Source: a candidate division CSSED10-310 bacterium (GTDB lineage Bacteria > CSSED10-310 > JAFGDC01). From it: 21,747 nucleotides of DNA. Below, in pieces: positions 1 to 8,368 of the stretch. Position 1 is the stretch's first letter, and every line of letters starts with the position of its first letter. The DNA is taken from assembly GCA_016932295.1 (NCBI GenBank), contig JAFGDC010000177.1, positions 1 to 21,747 of the forward strand, in the 5' to 3' direction. The notes below the pieces were generated by a model, which was given only the letters and a program-made list of their open reading frames with translations, was not told the origin of the DNA and ran no database searches. The position numbers were made by a program, and so were the translations under genes.

Positions 1-507
1 TATTATTTTCACCTGTGGTTGTCCAGTTTTCGCAACAAAAACTTTTATTGACTGTCGGTTCGATCTGACTTTTGCGGAGCCCTGCCAAATCCCCACCTGT
101 GAGCGGGAGGGGTGTCCAGCAGGCCTGGTGGACGCTTTTCAAGGGTAATAGCTTCGTCCGCGGAGCACAGGGTTCCGACCCCGGAGCAGGTTGCCTGTCA
201 AAACCGGCAAACCGACTCGAAGAAGAAATCGGTCGTTGCAAGGCCTCTGGTGTCGACGTTTCGCAGCGAGCAGTTCAAGATTCCGGGTACGTTCCCAGAA
301 GGGGGATGCGCGCCACAGCTTCGCACCATGCGCCTTATCACGAGTATGGACAACGATTTATCGAACGTTCCCTGCTATCTCGAACAGTTAACATTTCCAG
401 CGGTGGAGTTGGGAATCGGCTTTTGGCAGTGGTCAAAAATTTTGGAGTTGCATTATATCCTCACATCAATAATCATTTGTGGTCAACCATCGCACGGTGG
501 AGTATCA
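1..507. other. Intergenic stretch, no gene recognised
   Basis: The open frame of the first gene extends upstream to 112, but its translation before 508 is low-complexity and Cys/Arg/Ser-rich without domain character, and a good ribosome binding site exists only at 508. No tRNA, riboswitch or rRNA fold was recognised on either strand. A TTGACT at 48-53 looks like a -35 box but has no -10 at the right distance. The promoter of the following operon could not be assigned. Confidence 0.6.
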
Positions 508-3500
508 ATGAAGTCGCGTTTGTTTCGTGTCGGTTTCGGAGCAGCGGTCATCCTGATGGGGGTCGCCGCAGCGGCGACCTTGCCTGGATGGCCGCTGGAT
601 CACATTACCTTTCTACAAGGTATCCCACACCACCCCGCCTTACCGGTTGTACCGATCGTCTGCATTGGACTGGTGGCGGCAGGAATCACCGTGGCGCTGA
701 CGAGGCATCCATGGTCCGCAATCGCGGCGATCGTGGCGACCATGGTCGCGACCACGGGTGAATTCCTGTTACTCAGTGGCTCGCCTCCCCTGGGGACGGG
801 TTTGCTGATAGGGGGAACACTACTGGCTGCCGGGGTGCTGCGCGCGCGGTTCACCTCACCCGGTGCCAGGCCGCCGGCGATACGAGACCATTCAGGCTGG
901 ATCTTCCTCTTCGTCTCCATCCTGCTGGTGGCGGCTTTGGTGCGCTGCTACAGGATAGACACCTTCGAGCAGCGGTTGTGTTTCAGTCATGACAGTACCA
1001 TCGATGTGGCTTACAAGGGCGAATGGGCAATGGATTTTCTGGCCGGCCGACCGTACACCGCTTTTATTCTCCACTGGGGCGAACGGGAAACCCTTTACAT
1101 CTACCTGGAATCACTGCTCATCCTGCTGTTCGGCCAGAACCTCATGTCGCTGACCGTGCTGTCCATCGCCAGCGGGGTGCTCACTGTCTTGTTGACCATC
1201 TGGCTGGGGAGACGCTTGTTCGATCTCGGCACCGGCCTGACAGCCGGATTGCTCCTGGCGGTTTCACCATGGTTGATCGCAACCAATCGCATCTCGGAAC
1301 GTTTTAACTTTGTACCGTTGTTCACGGTTGTCGCCCTGCTGACCACTGTTAAAGCCCTGCAGGACGGACGATGGTGGCGGAGTGTGACGGCTGGGGCATG
1401 GTTGGGCATCGGTCTGTACACGTTCCCGTCATATCGCGTGGTTCCAATCATCGCGTTGGTGGCATGGGGATCGTGGATCGCCTTCGAACGAGGCAGGCGA
1501 CGGTCCCTGCTGCTCTTCATGCCGCTGTATTGGTTGGCCTTTGCCTTGGTCGCACTGGCGCCTCTCAAATTCAGCATTACTGAATTCATGGCTCATTTTG
1601 TTCTGGCTCGGGAACATGGCTTCAAAATGTACAAACATGTCGAGGATATCTTCAATAATGGCCGCCTGCTGTTCACTTCATTTCATCTTCGTTTCTGGGG
1701 AGACATGTCCTACAGCAGCCAGCGCCCGCTTCTGCATCCCCTGCTCGGCGTGGCGCTGCTGGTTGGGTTGTGGCTGTTCATTCTGCGCTTGAAACGCAAG
1801 GAGACGCTGTTTTCTCTCGCCTGGCTGCTGATCGGTTTGCTCCCGGTGATTGTCTCGGATCCGGTTCCCCGGCGGATGGGAGTTTCCTTGCCGGTCATCT
1901 ATCTGCTCGCGGCGTCCGGACTCCTGGCCCTGTGCCGTCGACTCACCGAAAACCGGTCCCGCTGGTCACCTTTGCTCGCCGGAGGACTCACGGCGGCGGT
2001 TATCGTTCCCATCGCAGCAACGGATCTCGCTCAACTCTTCACCGTGGATTACTGCACCGGCAGCGAGCGTGTCTGCGAGCTGTACCGCATGGAGGAGTAT
2101 GTGCGAACTGTCGGTCCGTATTTCCAGACCTTCACCACCCACATGGGTGAATACCAGCAGTTATTGAAATACTACAAGCACAGCTCGGCGGATGACCACA
2201 ACGACTACGAAAAACAAGTCATCAATCCGATGGATCAAATCCCGTTGCACAAGCAGGTTGACAGAGATGTCCTGCTGGTGATCGGTCCCCAGAAACAGCA
2301 CCAACGGGCCATACCATTGCTGGAGGAGTATTATCCGAAGGCCACTCGGGTGGATCACAGAGCGCCCGATGGCAGGATCATGTTCACCTCGCTGTTTATC
2401 GGCCGTGATGACATGGCGGTCAACCAGGGACTACTCCTGGAATTGGGCGATGGCGGTGGGCACGGCGCTGCGCGGATAGATCGGGAGATGGGATTTGCCG
2501 CCGGCGTGCCGACGGATGTCCCCATCCCCTGTAATGGTCGCTGGCGAGGTTCCTTCTTCCTTCCGCAGAGCGGCGTGGTGTCTTTTGCGCTGGTGGGAGA
2601 AATGTCCAGCGTGGTGACGGTTGACGGGGAGCGGATCGGACGGAAGGGATACGGTGCCGGGCGAACTGATGTTCAGAGATTCCTGTTCAAGGGCATGCAT
2701 GACCTGGAAATAGGATTCGAAGCGGTACTGCGCACGGACCGGTTGGTCCCGGGCGTGATCTTCCCCGGCATGGGATACGATCATCTGCCACCGGAATATT
2801 TCATGCCGTTCCCCACCCGCCGAAATGAATTGGCGGCCCCCCCCTGCCGGACATCAACCTTGCAATATGTATCCACCGGCACGTTCACTCCGTCATCACC
2901 CTATACCAACGCGGCGTTCACCGCTCGTCAACTGGCGATAGGACATCACGGTGAACGCTACCTGGCCGATCCGGATACCATCACCATCGGCTGTTACACT
3001 GCGGATGGTGCGCTGAAATTCGCTTTCACCCCGCTCTCCGATCCGGTGGAGCGCTGGGAATCACCCCGTGAGTTCAACGGTGAACGAAATCGCGAATTGC
3101 TGATCCGAACCACTGGCCAAGGCGAGCTGCTGGTGGTGGATCAGACCAGGGGTGATATCCACTGTTTCGATCTCGAGGGCAACAGGTTGTGGAAGAAGGC
3201 CGGTATCGATGTATACATCCAGCGTCTGATCAATAATCAATCCTCGACCGCCGTCTGGATGCTCGCCGGCGGCAGACTCCACCACCTGGATGAACCCTCC
3301 GGTGCCTTCTCGTTGATGCCGGAACTGGCCAACGCGCTGACCGGTTATTACGAGATCAACGCCGCCTGCGCGAATCCTGAAAGGGACCTGTTTTATTTTT
3401 ACGACGGCGCTTTTGAAAAGATACTCTCCTTCGATCGTGAGGGACGGCTCGTGAGCGAAATCCACAACCTGGGGCGGCAGGACAATCCCCGCCTTGACAT

Positions 3501-3735
3501 CCTGCCGGACGGCAGCCTGCTGTTCTGCGGACTACGAAGCCATAATGTGCACGCCATCTCGGCCGCGGGTGAATGCCTGCTCGGCCGGATCGGAAATCCA
3601 CCCAGGAACATCCTTGGCTGTGATACATTCGAAATGATCTCGGACATGATGGTGGGGAACGAAGGCAGGGACGTGTACCTTGTCTTTTACAGCGGCATCG
3701 TGCAACACTTCAGTCGCATGGAGGAGGAGCGATGA
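508..3735 (+). CDS. GT-C family (GT39/PMT-like) membrane glycosyltransferase with C-terminal PA14-like region and beta-propeller
   Basis: This is a 1075-residue protein. The ATG at 508 is preceded by GGTGGAG (496-502). Residues 1 to about 510 are a polytopic membrane region typical of GT-C glycosyltransferases, which use polyprenyl-phosphate sugars on the outer face of the inner membrane. The first large loop holds an acidic segment around H161-D162-S-T-I-D166, where this superfamily keeps its catalytic acidic residue. The NRISERFNF stretch also resembles the family's conserved SR motif. After the membrane part, residues about 511-660 are a soluble linker. Residues about 670-711 read like a PA14/carbohydrate-binding fold (W-R-G-S-F-F-L-P-Q-S-G, then V-D-G-E-R-I-G). 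About 785-1075 contains six short beta-rich repeats like NHL/PQQ blades. Most GT39 proteins lack such a tail. It overlaps the next GT-C gene by ATGA, so the two are probably translationally coupled. Acceptor and sugar are unknown. Confidence 0.85.
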   Translation: MKSRLFRVGFGAAVILMGVAAAATLPGWPLDHITFLQGIPHHPALPVVPIVCIGLVAAGITVALTRHPWSAIAAIVATMVATTGEFLLLSGSPPLGTGLLIGGTLLAAGVLRARFTSPGARPPAIRDHSGWIFLFVSILLVAALVRCYRIDTFEQRLCFSHDSTIDVAYKGEWAMDFLAGRPYTAFILHWGERETLYIYLESLLILLFGQNLMSLTVLSIASGVLTVLLTIWLGRRLFDLGTGLTAGLLLAVSPWLIATNRISERFNFVPLFTVVALLTTVKALQDGRWWRSVTAGAWLGIGLYTFPSYRVVPIIALVAWGSWIAFERGRRRSLLLFMPLYWLAFALVALAPLKFSITEFMAHFVLAREHGFKMYKHVEDIFNNGRLLFTSFHLRFWGDMSYSSQRPLLHPLLGVALLVGLWLFILRLKRKETLFSLAWLLIGLLPVIVSDPVPRRMGVSLPVIYLLAASGLLALCRRLTENRSRWSPLLAGGLTAAVIVPIAATDLAQLFTVDYCTGSERVCELYRMEEYVRTVGPYFQTFTTHMGEYQQLLKYYKHSSADDHNDYEKQVINPMDQIPLHKQVDRDVLLVIGPQKQHQRAIPLLEEYYPKATRVDHRAPDGRIMFTSLFIGRDDMAVNQGLLLELGDGGGHGAARIDREMGFAAGVPTDVPIPCNGRWRGSFFLPQSGVVSFALVGEMSSVVTVDGERIGRKGYGAGRTDVQRFLFKGMHDLEIGFEAVLRTDRLVPGVIFPGMGYDHLPPEYFMPFPTRRNELAAPPCRTSTLQYVSTGTFTPSSPYTNAAFTARQLAIGHHGERYLADPDTITIGCYTADGALKFAFTPLSDPVERWESPREFNGERNRELLIRTTGQGELLVVDQTRGDIHCFDLEGNRLWKKAGIDVYIQRLINNQSSTAVWMLAGGRLHHLDEPSGAFSLMPELANALTGYYEINAACANPERDLFYFYDGAFEKILSFDREGRLVSEIHNLGRQDNPRLDILPDGSLLFCGLRSHNVHAISAAGECLLGRIGNPPRNILGCDTFEMISDMMVGNEGRDVYLVFYSGIVQHFSRMEEER

Positions 3736-5858
3736 CTGGAATGCACCTTGCCCGTTCGAGCCGGGCAACCCGTGGAATGATACTGCTGGTATTCTGCCTG
3801 TTCACTCTTGCGGTGTTCCTGATCACCGGAGCGCGCATCACGCCAACCGATGACACCTTCGCACTGCAAGCCTTCTCTCCTTTCATGGAGTTTTTGATCG
3901 CCACCAGCCTTGATCTTCGGGACATCATGTTGAAAAACCACAAGATCGTCGTTCTGGTCCTCGGCGCCGTCACACTGACACTCTACATCAGTTGGTTCCT
4001 CCTGCGGCGGCGCCACCGATTCCCCGGCCTGCTCCATCCGGCGCTGGTGTGTGCGGTTGTTGCTCAGTACTTGCTCTACAACGAGTCCTATGAATTTGGC
4101 TTCATCACCTATGCGGCGGCGTTCTTCCTGGCATTGACCAGCGTCAGGCTGGCCGGTTCGGCAGTCCCATGGGACGGGTGGGAACCCTATAAGCCACGGC
4201 ATATAATCGGAATAACCGCGATCTTCCTGACGGCGTTTCTGATGCTCTTCTACCGGCTCGACAACTGGGTGCCGTGCTGTTTCCGCTGGGCGGAACCGAC
4301 TTTCTGGGATACGTATCAGTTTCTTCACGGGAAGATGGATGTCTGGAAGCACGCGGTCATCCTTGGACAATCGCGGGAAACCACCTCCGGCGAATGCATT
4401 TTTTATCTGGGCATGATGGTTCCTCTCATCAAGCTGTTCGGTTTCAAAATCGTCACATTCAGAATGCTCTCGGTGTTCGGGGGCATTCTCACCCTTATTC
4501 TGAGCTATGTCTTTTTCGACCGGTTTCATCACCGCCGGATCGCCCTGCTGGCCACCGCATACCTGGCGGTATCCGGATGGCTCCTGCTGTATGCTCGTTC
4601 AGAAACCTATGTCCTGTTCATGGTACCGCTGGCGCTGTTCACTTTTCATATGTTTTCGCTAGGCTTGTTCAATGACAATCTGTGGTCGTTCGCCTGGGCC
4701 GGACTCGGCATCGGACTCATGCCGTATTTTTATGCGCCGATCCGCATCATGCCCATCATACTGATCGGCTACCTGCTGGTGCGAGGATTCCTCGATGTGA
4801 CCTGGTTCAACCGGCGGCGCCCCCTGGGCTCGCGGCTGATTGCGGCGCTGCGCCGGTACCTGCTGCCCCTGCTGGTGATATTCACTGTCTTCATGATCGT
4901 CATTTCTCCCCAATTCACTGATATACCGCAGGTGAAACGCATGTATTTCAGCGGTCGCGGTGAACATGTAATCAACATGACCGCCCACCCGCATATCATG
5001 AAGATGCTGCTCGATGATCCCACCGCTGAACCGCCGTATCCGCTCGACCTCCGGGTCAGAGTCGGCGCAGGGATAATCTGGTCGAATATCGTGTCCTTTT
5101 TCAAAAATGTCTTTGGATTGCGACCGGTTCCCATTTCCTTCGAATATGAACGCCTCCTGGTGGGTGGTTTGGCGTTACTGGGCATACTCGGGCTGGGCAT
5201 CACCGTCTCGAGGTGGCGCGAGGAACGTCATCTGCTGATGTTGATCTGGTTGCTGTTCGGGGTATCCCTCGCCATGGGTTCAAACATGATTTCCCCGGCC
5301 AGGGTTCTGCTGGCGGTCATTCCCATAGCATTTTTCATCGCTGTCGGCGTGGACGGTCTGTGGCGGGAATGGGAGAGCGTCCTGGGTCGCGCCGCCGTGC
5401 TGGCCGTCCCGGTTTTCCTCACGTGCTTCACAGCCCTGTTATTATCTGAGATCACGACGTTCTATCCGAAATTGGGGACCTATGAATTCATCTCCAAGCC
5501 CCACCAGGCTTCGGAAAAGGTCAAGAGTTACCTGCCGGAGACAGAGGTGATCATGGTCTTCCCCACCTGGAATTTCTACGCAGAGGGATACCTGCGCGTC
5601 TATCTGGACGAATGGTTCCAGACCCAGGATCCGAACCGACTCATCCTCTATTTCATGTTCTCCGATTATGATGAACTCATTGCGGATATCGGCGCGGGAG
5701 TATACGATAAGCGCGGTGTGGTTTTCATGATCGAGAACAACCAACAGGAAGAGATCGCCAGCAAGGCCAACGATGTCTTGGCGGCGGTCAGAGACAGGTG
5801 GTCCGATAAGGAGGCGCGCCTGGTCGGAGACTGGATGCGTATCGTGGACACCAGGTAG
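3732..5858 (+). CDS. GT-C family membrane glycosyltransferase (GT39-like)
   Basis: This 708-residue integral membrane protein starts inside the stop codon of the previous gene (ATGA), with GAGGAGG at 3721-3727 as the ribosome binding site. Hydrophobic segments cover most of residues 15-580. A loop after an early helix carries R185-W-A-E188-P-T-F-W-D193, the acidic loop position expected for the catalytic base in GT-C enzymes. The C-terminal 130 residues are soluble, probably periplasmic, with a Rossmann-like pattern (E-V-I-M-V-F-P-T-W) as in many dolichyl-phosphate-mannose-type transferases. Its pairing with the upstream GT-C protein suggests both act on the same surface glycan or glycoprotein. 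No nucleotide-sugar or flippase genes lie next to it, so substrate is unassigned. Confidence 0.85.
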   Translation: MTGMHLARSSRATRGMILLVFCLFTLAVFLITGARITPTDDTFALQAFSPFMEFLIATSLDLRDIMLKNHKIVVLVLGAVTLTLYISWFLLRRRHRFPGLLHPALVCAVVAQYLLYNESYEFGFITYAAAFFLALTSVRLAGSAVPWDGWEPYKPRHIIGITAIFLTAFLMLFYRLDNWVPCCFRWAEPTFWDTYQFLHGKMDVWKHAVILGQSRETTSGECIFYLGMMVPLIKLFGFKIVTFRMLSVFGGILTLILSYVFFDRFHHRRIALLATAYLAVSGWLLLYARSETYVLFMVPLALFTFHMFSLGLFNDNLWSFAWAGLGIGLMPYFYAPIRIMPIILIGYLLVRGFLDVTWFNRRRPLGSRLIAALRRYLLPLLVIFTVFMIVISPQFTDIPQVKRMYFSGRGEHVINMTAHPHIMKMLLDDPTAEPPYPLDLRVRVGAGIIWSNIVSFFKNVFGLRPVPISFEYERLLVGGLALLGILGLGITVSRWREERHLLMLIWLLFGVSLAMGSNMISPARVLLAVIPIAFFIAVGVDGLWREWESVLGRAAVLAVPVFLTCFTALLLSEITTFYPKLGTYEFISKPHQASEKVKSYLPETEVIMVFPTWNFYAEGYLRVYLDEWFQTQDPNRLILYFMFSDYDELIADIGAGVYDKRGVVFMIENNQQEEIASKANDVLAAVRDRWSDKEARLVGDWMRIVDTR

Positions 5859-5889
5859 CGGGTTCCTCATCAACCGTCAGGAGGATGCG

Positions 5890-6378
5890 GTGGCTGCGCC
5901 CCTGGATACGCAACATTCCGGCGGCTTCGCCTCGTATTGTGGATTATTCTGCGGCGCCTGCGTCATCACCGTGGCGATTAAGGGCAACCAGTTGGAGCAG
6001 CTTGCGGAGAAGCTCTGCATGACGCCGGAGGATCTCTTCTGCGGTGGGTGCAAAAGCGAGAGCCTGGCGATGCATTGTGGTTCCTGCATGATTCGCCAAT
6101 GTGCCATCGAGCGTGGTGTCGCAGTTTGTGGCGAGTGTTCAGAGTATCCTTGTCGATTGTTACAGGCGTTCAACGATGATCAAAATCCACATCATTCAGC
6201 GGTGATCCGCAATCAGGAACGGATCCGGCGGATCGGATTGAAGGACTGGCTGGAGGAACAGGAGCGACGTTGGACATGCTCGGGATGCGGCACTCCCTTT
6301 TCATGGTACGACACCACGTGCAGCCTGTGCGGTGCTCCGCTGCGGGATGCCGTAATGGAAATGGAGCAGAATGCGTGA
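5890..6378 (+). CDS. DUF3795-type cysteine-rich small protein with C-terminal zinc ribbon
   Basis: This is a 162-residue protein with a GTG start at 5890, placed after CAGGAGG (5878-5884), 31 nt beyond the preceding stop. Longer readings would run into the upstream gene and lack a ribosome site. The N-terminal half has the DUF3795 signature Y16-C17-G-L-F-C21-G-A-C24, then C51-G-G-C54, C63-G-S-C66, C71 and C80-G-E-C83..C88, suggesting bound zinc or an Fe-S centre. Residues 130-147 add C130-S-G-C133 and C144-S-L-C147, a classical zinc ribbon. The biochemical role of DUF3795 is not established. It is cytoplasmic by lack of signal or membrane segments. It is probably cotranscribed with the two glycosyltransferases, but a functional tie is not evident. 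Confidence 0.8.
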   Translation: MAAPLDTQHSGGFASYCGLFCGACVITVAIKGNQLEQLAEKLCMTPEDLFCGGCKSESLAMHCGSCMIRQCAIERGVAVCGECSEYPCRLLQAFNDDQNPHHSAVIRNQERIRRIGLKDWLEEQERRWTCSGCGTPFSWYDTTCSLCGAPLRDAVMEMEQNA

Positions 6379-6382
6379 TTCC

Positions 6383-6412
6383 GCGGCTGGTTCAATGAAC
6401 CGAACCATCCGC
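6383..6412. terminator. Hairpin between convergent genes, probable bidirectional terminator
   Basis: GCGGCTGGTTC (6383-6393) pairs with GAACCATCCGC (6402-6412), giving 10 base pairs with one C/T mismatch and an 8-nt loop. It lies 5 nt after the stop of the DUF3795 gene and downstream of the convergent lyase gene ending at 6486. There is no U-tract on either strand, so intrinsic termination is plausible but not certain. Confidence 0.45.
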
Positions 6413-6485
6413 CGCAATGCACCGTCGGCGTCACTGTCCCCTGCCGCGTATCCGCGTGGTTCTCCGGGCACTCGATCCTGATTGA

Positions 6486-8018
6486 CTACCAGGAACTCCC
6501 CAGGGCGCCGATCTCACCCGTGACCTCATCCAGCAACGTGCACATGCGCATGGCTTCCGTCATGTTGTTGTGATCAGGAAACAGGGGACGGTCCTCATCC
6601 AGATGGGCCACGACCTTTCGGACAGCACGACGGCCGGCTTCAGTGCCTCGGCCGAAGTTGAACGTCCGAAAATCCAGACCCTGAGCGGCGGCGATGGCTT
6701 CGATACCCAACACGCTGTTGGCGTTGTTGAGGATTTGCCTGGTTTTTAAAGCGGTATTCATCCCCATGCTGACAAAATCTTCCTGATCCGCCGCCGCAGG
6801 GATGGACTGCACGCACGCAGGCATCGACAACGTACGCTGCTCGACGATCAGCATGCCGGCCGTGTACTGGCTCAACATAAGACCGGAAAACATACCGGCG
6901 CCCTTGGTAAGGAAGGCCGGCAGCCCCACACTCAAGGCCGGATTCAGCAGGCGGTTGAGACGGCGCTCGGACAGGACGGAAATCATGCAAATCGAAGCGC
7001 CGACCATATCGAGGGGCAGACTGATCGGCGTGCCCTGGAAGTTCGCGCCGGTCAGAACGAGGTTCTCCTGGGGAATGAAGATCGGGTTGTCTCCCACGCC
7101 GTTGATTTCAACCTCGAACTGGGCACGGGCATACGCCAGATGATCACGGGCGGCACCAATGACCTGGGGAGTCGAGCGCATGGAATACGCATCCTGCACC
7201 TTGACCTTGAGCTTCCCGGTCTGCAGGTCCGAACCATTGATGATTTTCATGATGTTGTTCGCGCAGGTCACCGCCCCCTTGAAGCCACGCAGTTTGTGAA
7301 GGCGCTGGTCATATGGCTTGAGATTGGCCAGCAGCGCCTCCAGTGTCATCGCCGCGACTATCTCGGCCTGCGATATCCACCGTTCCGCGTCGTACACCTC
7401 TAGGCATCCCATGCCGGCGATCACATTGGAGCCGTTGATGGTTGCCAGTCCATCACGCGCCAACAGGCCCGGGACTGGTATTCCGGCCTTTTCCATTGCA
7501 TTCTTGGACGGCATTCGTTCGCCTTCAAAAAATGCTTCACCCTCGCCCATCATGAGCAGGGCGATCTGGCTCATGGGAGCGAGGTCACCGCACGCACCGA
7601 CGCTGCCCTTCTCGCACACTACCGGCGTCACCCCACGATTGAGCAGTTCCACGAGGGTTTCGGTTATCTCCCGCCGGCAGCCGGAATTGCCGTGACAATG
7701 TACATTTATCCTGGTGGCCATGGCGGCTCGCACCACCTCTATTGGAAACGGTTTGCCGATACCAGCGGAATGATTGTAGATCAGATACTTCTGGAACTGT
7801 TTCACCTGATCGTCAGTCAACACCACTTCGGAAAATTCACCGATTCCGGTGTTGACTCCGTACATGATCTCCCGCGCCTCGATCTTCTTGTTGAGCAAGC
7901 CGCGACAGGTATTGATCCTGTCGATGGCAGTGCCGCTCAATGCTACCTTTTCACCATGTCTGGCGATGTTTACGACATCTTCGATCTTGAGACTGTATCC
8001 ATCAAGTACTACCGTCAT
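6486..8018 (-). CDS. MIO-family aromatic/histidine ammonia-lyase-like enzyme with Cys in the cofactor triad
   Basis: This 510-residue protein is the usual length for bacterial histidine ammonia-lyase (HAL). The family uses a 4-methylideneimidazole-5-one (MIO) group made from an Ala-Ser-Gly loop to eliminate ammonia from, or isomerise, aromatic amino acids or histidine. The loop sits in K-G-S-V-G-A142-C143-G144-D-L-A-P, so the middle Ser is Cys. Numbering coincides with Pseudomonas putida HAL (Ala142-Ser143-Gly144). Other active-site positions are present: Y53 in Y-G-V-N-T-G, H83, N195, Y278, R281 and Q412-E413. It differs from HAL at N82-H83 (HAL has SH), at ANFQGTPI (HAL: GNFHGE; plant PAL has NFQGTPI) and at QEDFVSMG (HAL: QEDHVSMG). 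Substrate is therefore uncertain: it may be an aromatic lyase, an aminomutase or a HAL. No hutU, hutI or hutG genes are nearby. ATG at 8018 has GGAG 8 nt upstream, plus its own promoter at 8179-8206. Confidence 0.9.
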   Translation of the reverse strand: MTVVLDGYSLKIEDVVNIARHGEKVALSGTAIDRINTCRGLLNKKIEAREIMYGVNTGIGEFSEVVLTDDQVKQFQKYLIYNHSAGIGKPFPIEVVRAAMATRINVHCHGNSGCRREITETLVELLNRGVTPVVCEKGSVGACGDLAPMSQIALLMMGEGEAFFEGERMPSKNAMEKAGIPVPGLLARDGLATINGSNVIAGMGCLEVYDAERWISQAEIVAAMTLEALLANLKPYDQRLHKLRGFKGAVTCANNIMKIINGSDLQTGKLKVKVQDAYSMRSTPQVIGAARDHLAYARAQFEVEINGVGDNPIFIPQENLVLTGANFQGTPISLPLDMVGASICMISVLSERRLNRLLNPALSVGLPAFLTKGAGMFSGLMLSQYTAGMLIVEQRTLSMPACVQSIPAAADQEDFVSMGMNTALKTRQILNNANSVLGIEAIAAAQGLDFRTFNFGRGTEAGRRAVRKVVAHLDEDRPLFPDHNNMTEAMRMCTLLDEVTGEIGALGSSW

Positions 8019-8079
8019 TTACCGCACTCCATCCGTTGTGGTTACTAAAAGCATACCTTCCCTTGCGCCGGTGCTTCGC

Positions 8080-8118
8080 GGTCGCGCCGCTCCGCGGAAG
8101 CGACGGCACGCCGCGACC
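8080..8118 (-). repeat. GC-rich inverted repeat in the leader of the Cys-MIO lyase gene
   Basis: GGTCGCG (8080-8086) and CGCGACC (8112-8118) form a perfect 7-bp outer stem. Part of the interior (CCG...CGG) can pair further. It lies between the predicted transcription start near 8172 and the ATG at 8018, so it would be in the 5' untranslated RNA. I do not recognise a known riboswitch fold. Confidence 0.4.
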
Positions 8119-8178
8119 GAGACGTGCATTGACGCATGGCCCAGCTTTCAACGATTGCTGGCGGGAAATTCGCGTTTC

Positions 8179-8206
8179 ACTATATCCCCTGCCGTATGGA
8201 TGTCAA
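8179..8206 (-). promoter_or_regulatory. Sigma70-type promoter for the Cys-MIO lyase gene
   Basis: Read on the - strand: TTGACA (8206-8201), 16-nt spacer, TATAGT (8184-8179). The -35 is a perfect consensus and the -10 matches 5 of 6. Transcription would begin near 8172, leaving a leader of about 155 nt. This implies the lyase is transcribed independently of the pentapeptide/TPR gene, whose stop is about 160 nt upstream. Confidence 0.6.
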
Positions 8207-8368
8207 CCTGATACCCCCCGCCAGCTTCATAGCGACATGATCGGAAGACCGAACCCCACGACATCAATTCACCCATGCTTCGCGCCGCAAGAACCGTATG
8301 TCCCAATACTCCAGTTGATACTCCCGGCGGTATTGCATGCGCACGAGCACGCCCTCGGTTTTACTGAT

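Noticed and set aside
165..190. tRNA T-arm-like GGTTCCGACCCC
   Set aside because: No acceptor, D or anticodon arms could be built around it.
112..507. N-terminal extension of the first glycosyltransferase to a start at 112
   Set aside because: The translated extension has no domain or membrane character, while a good ribosome site and hydrophobic N-terminus begin at 508.
3687..4532. 281-residue open frame on the - strand
   Set aside because: It is rich in charged residues and antisense to the second glycosyltransferase, with no domain signature.
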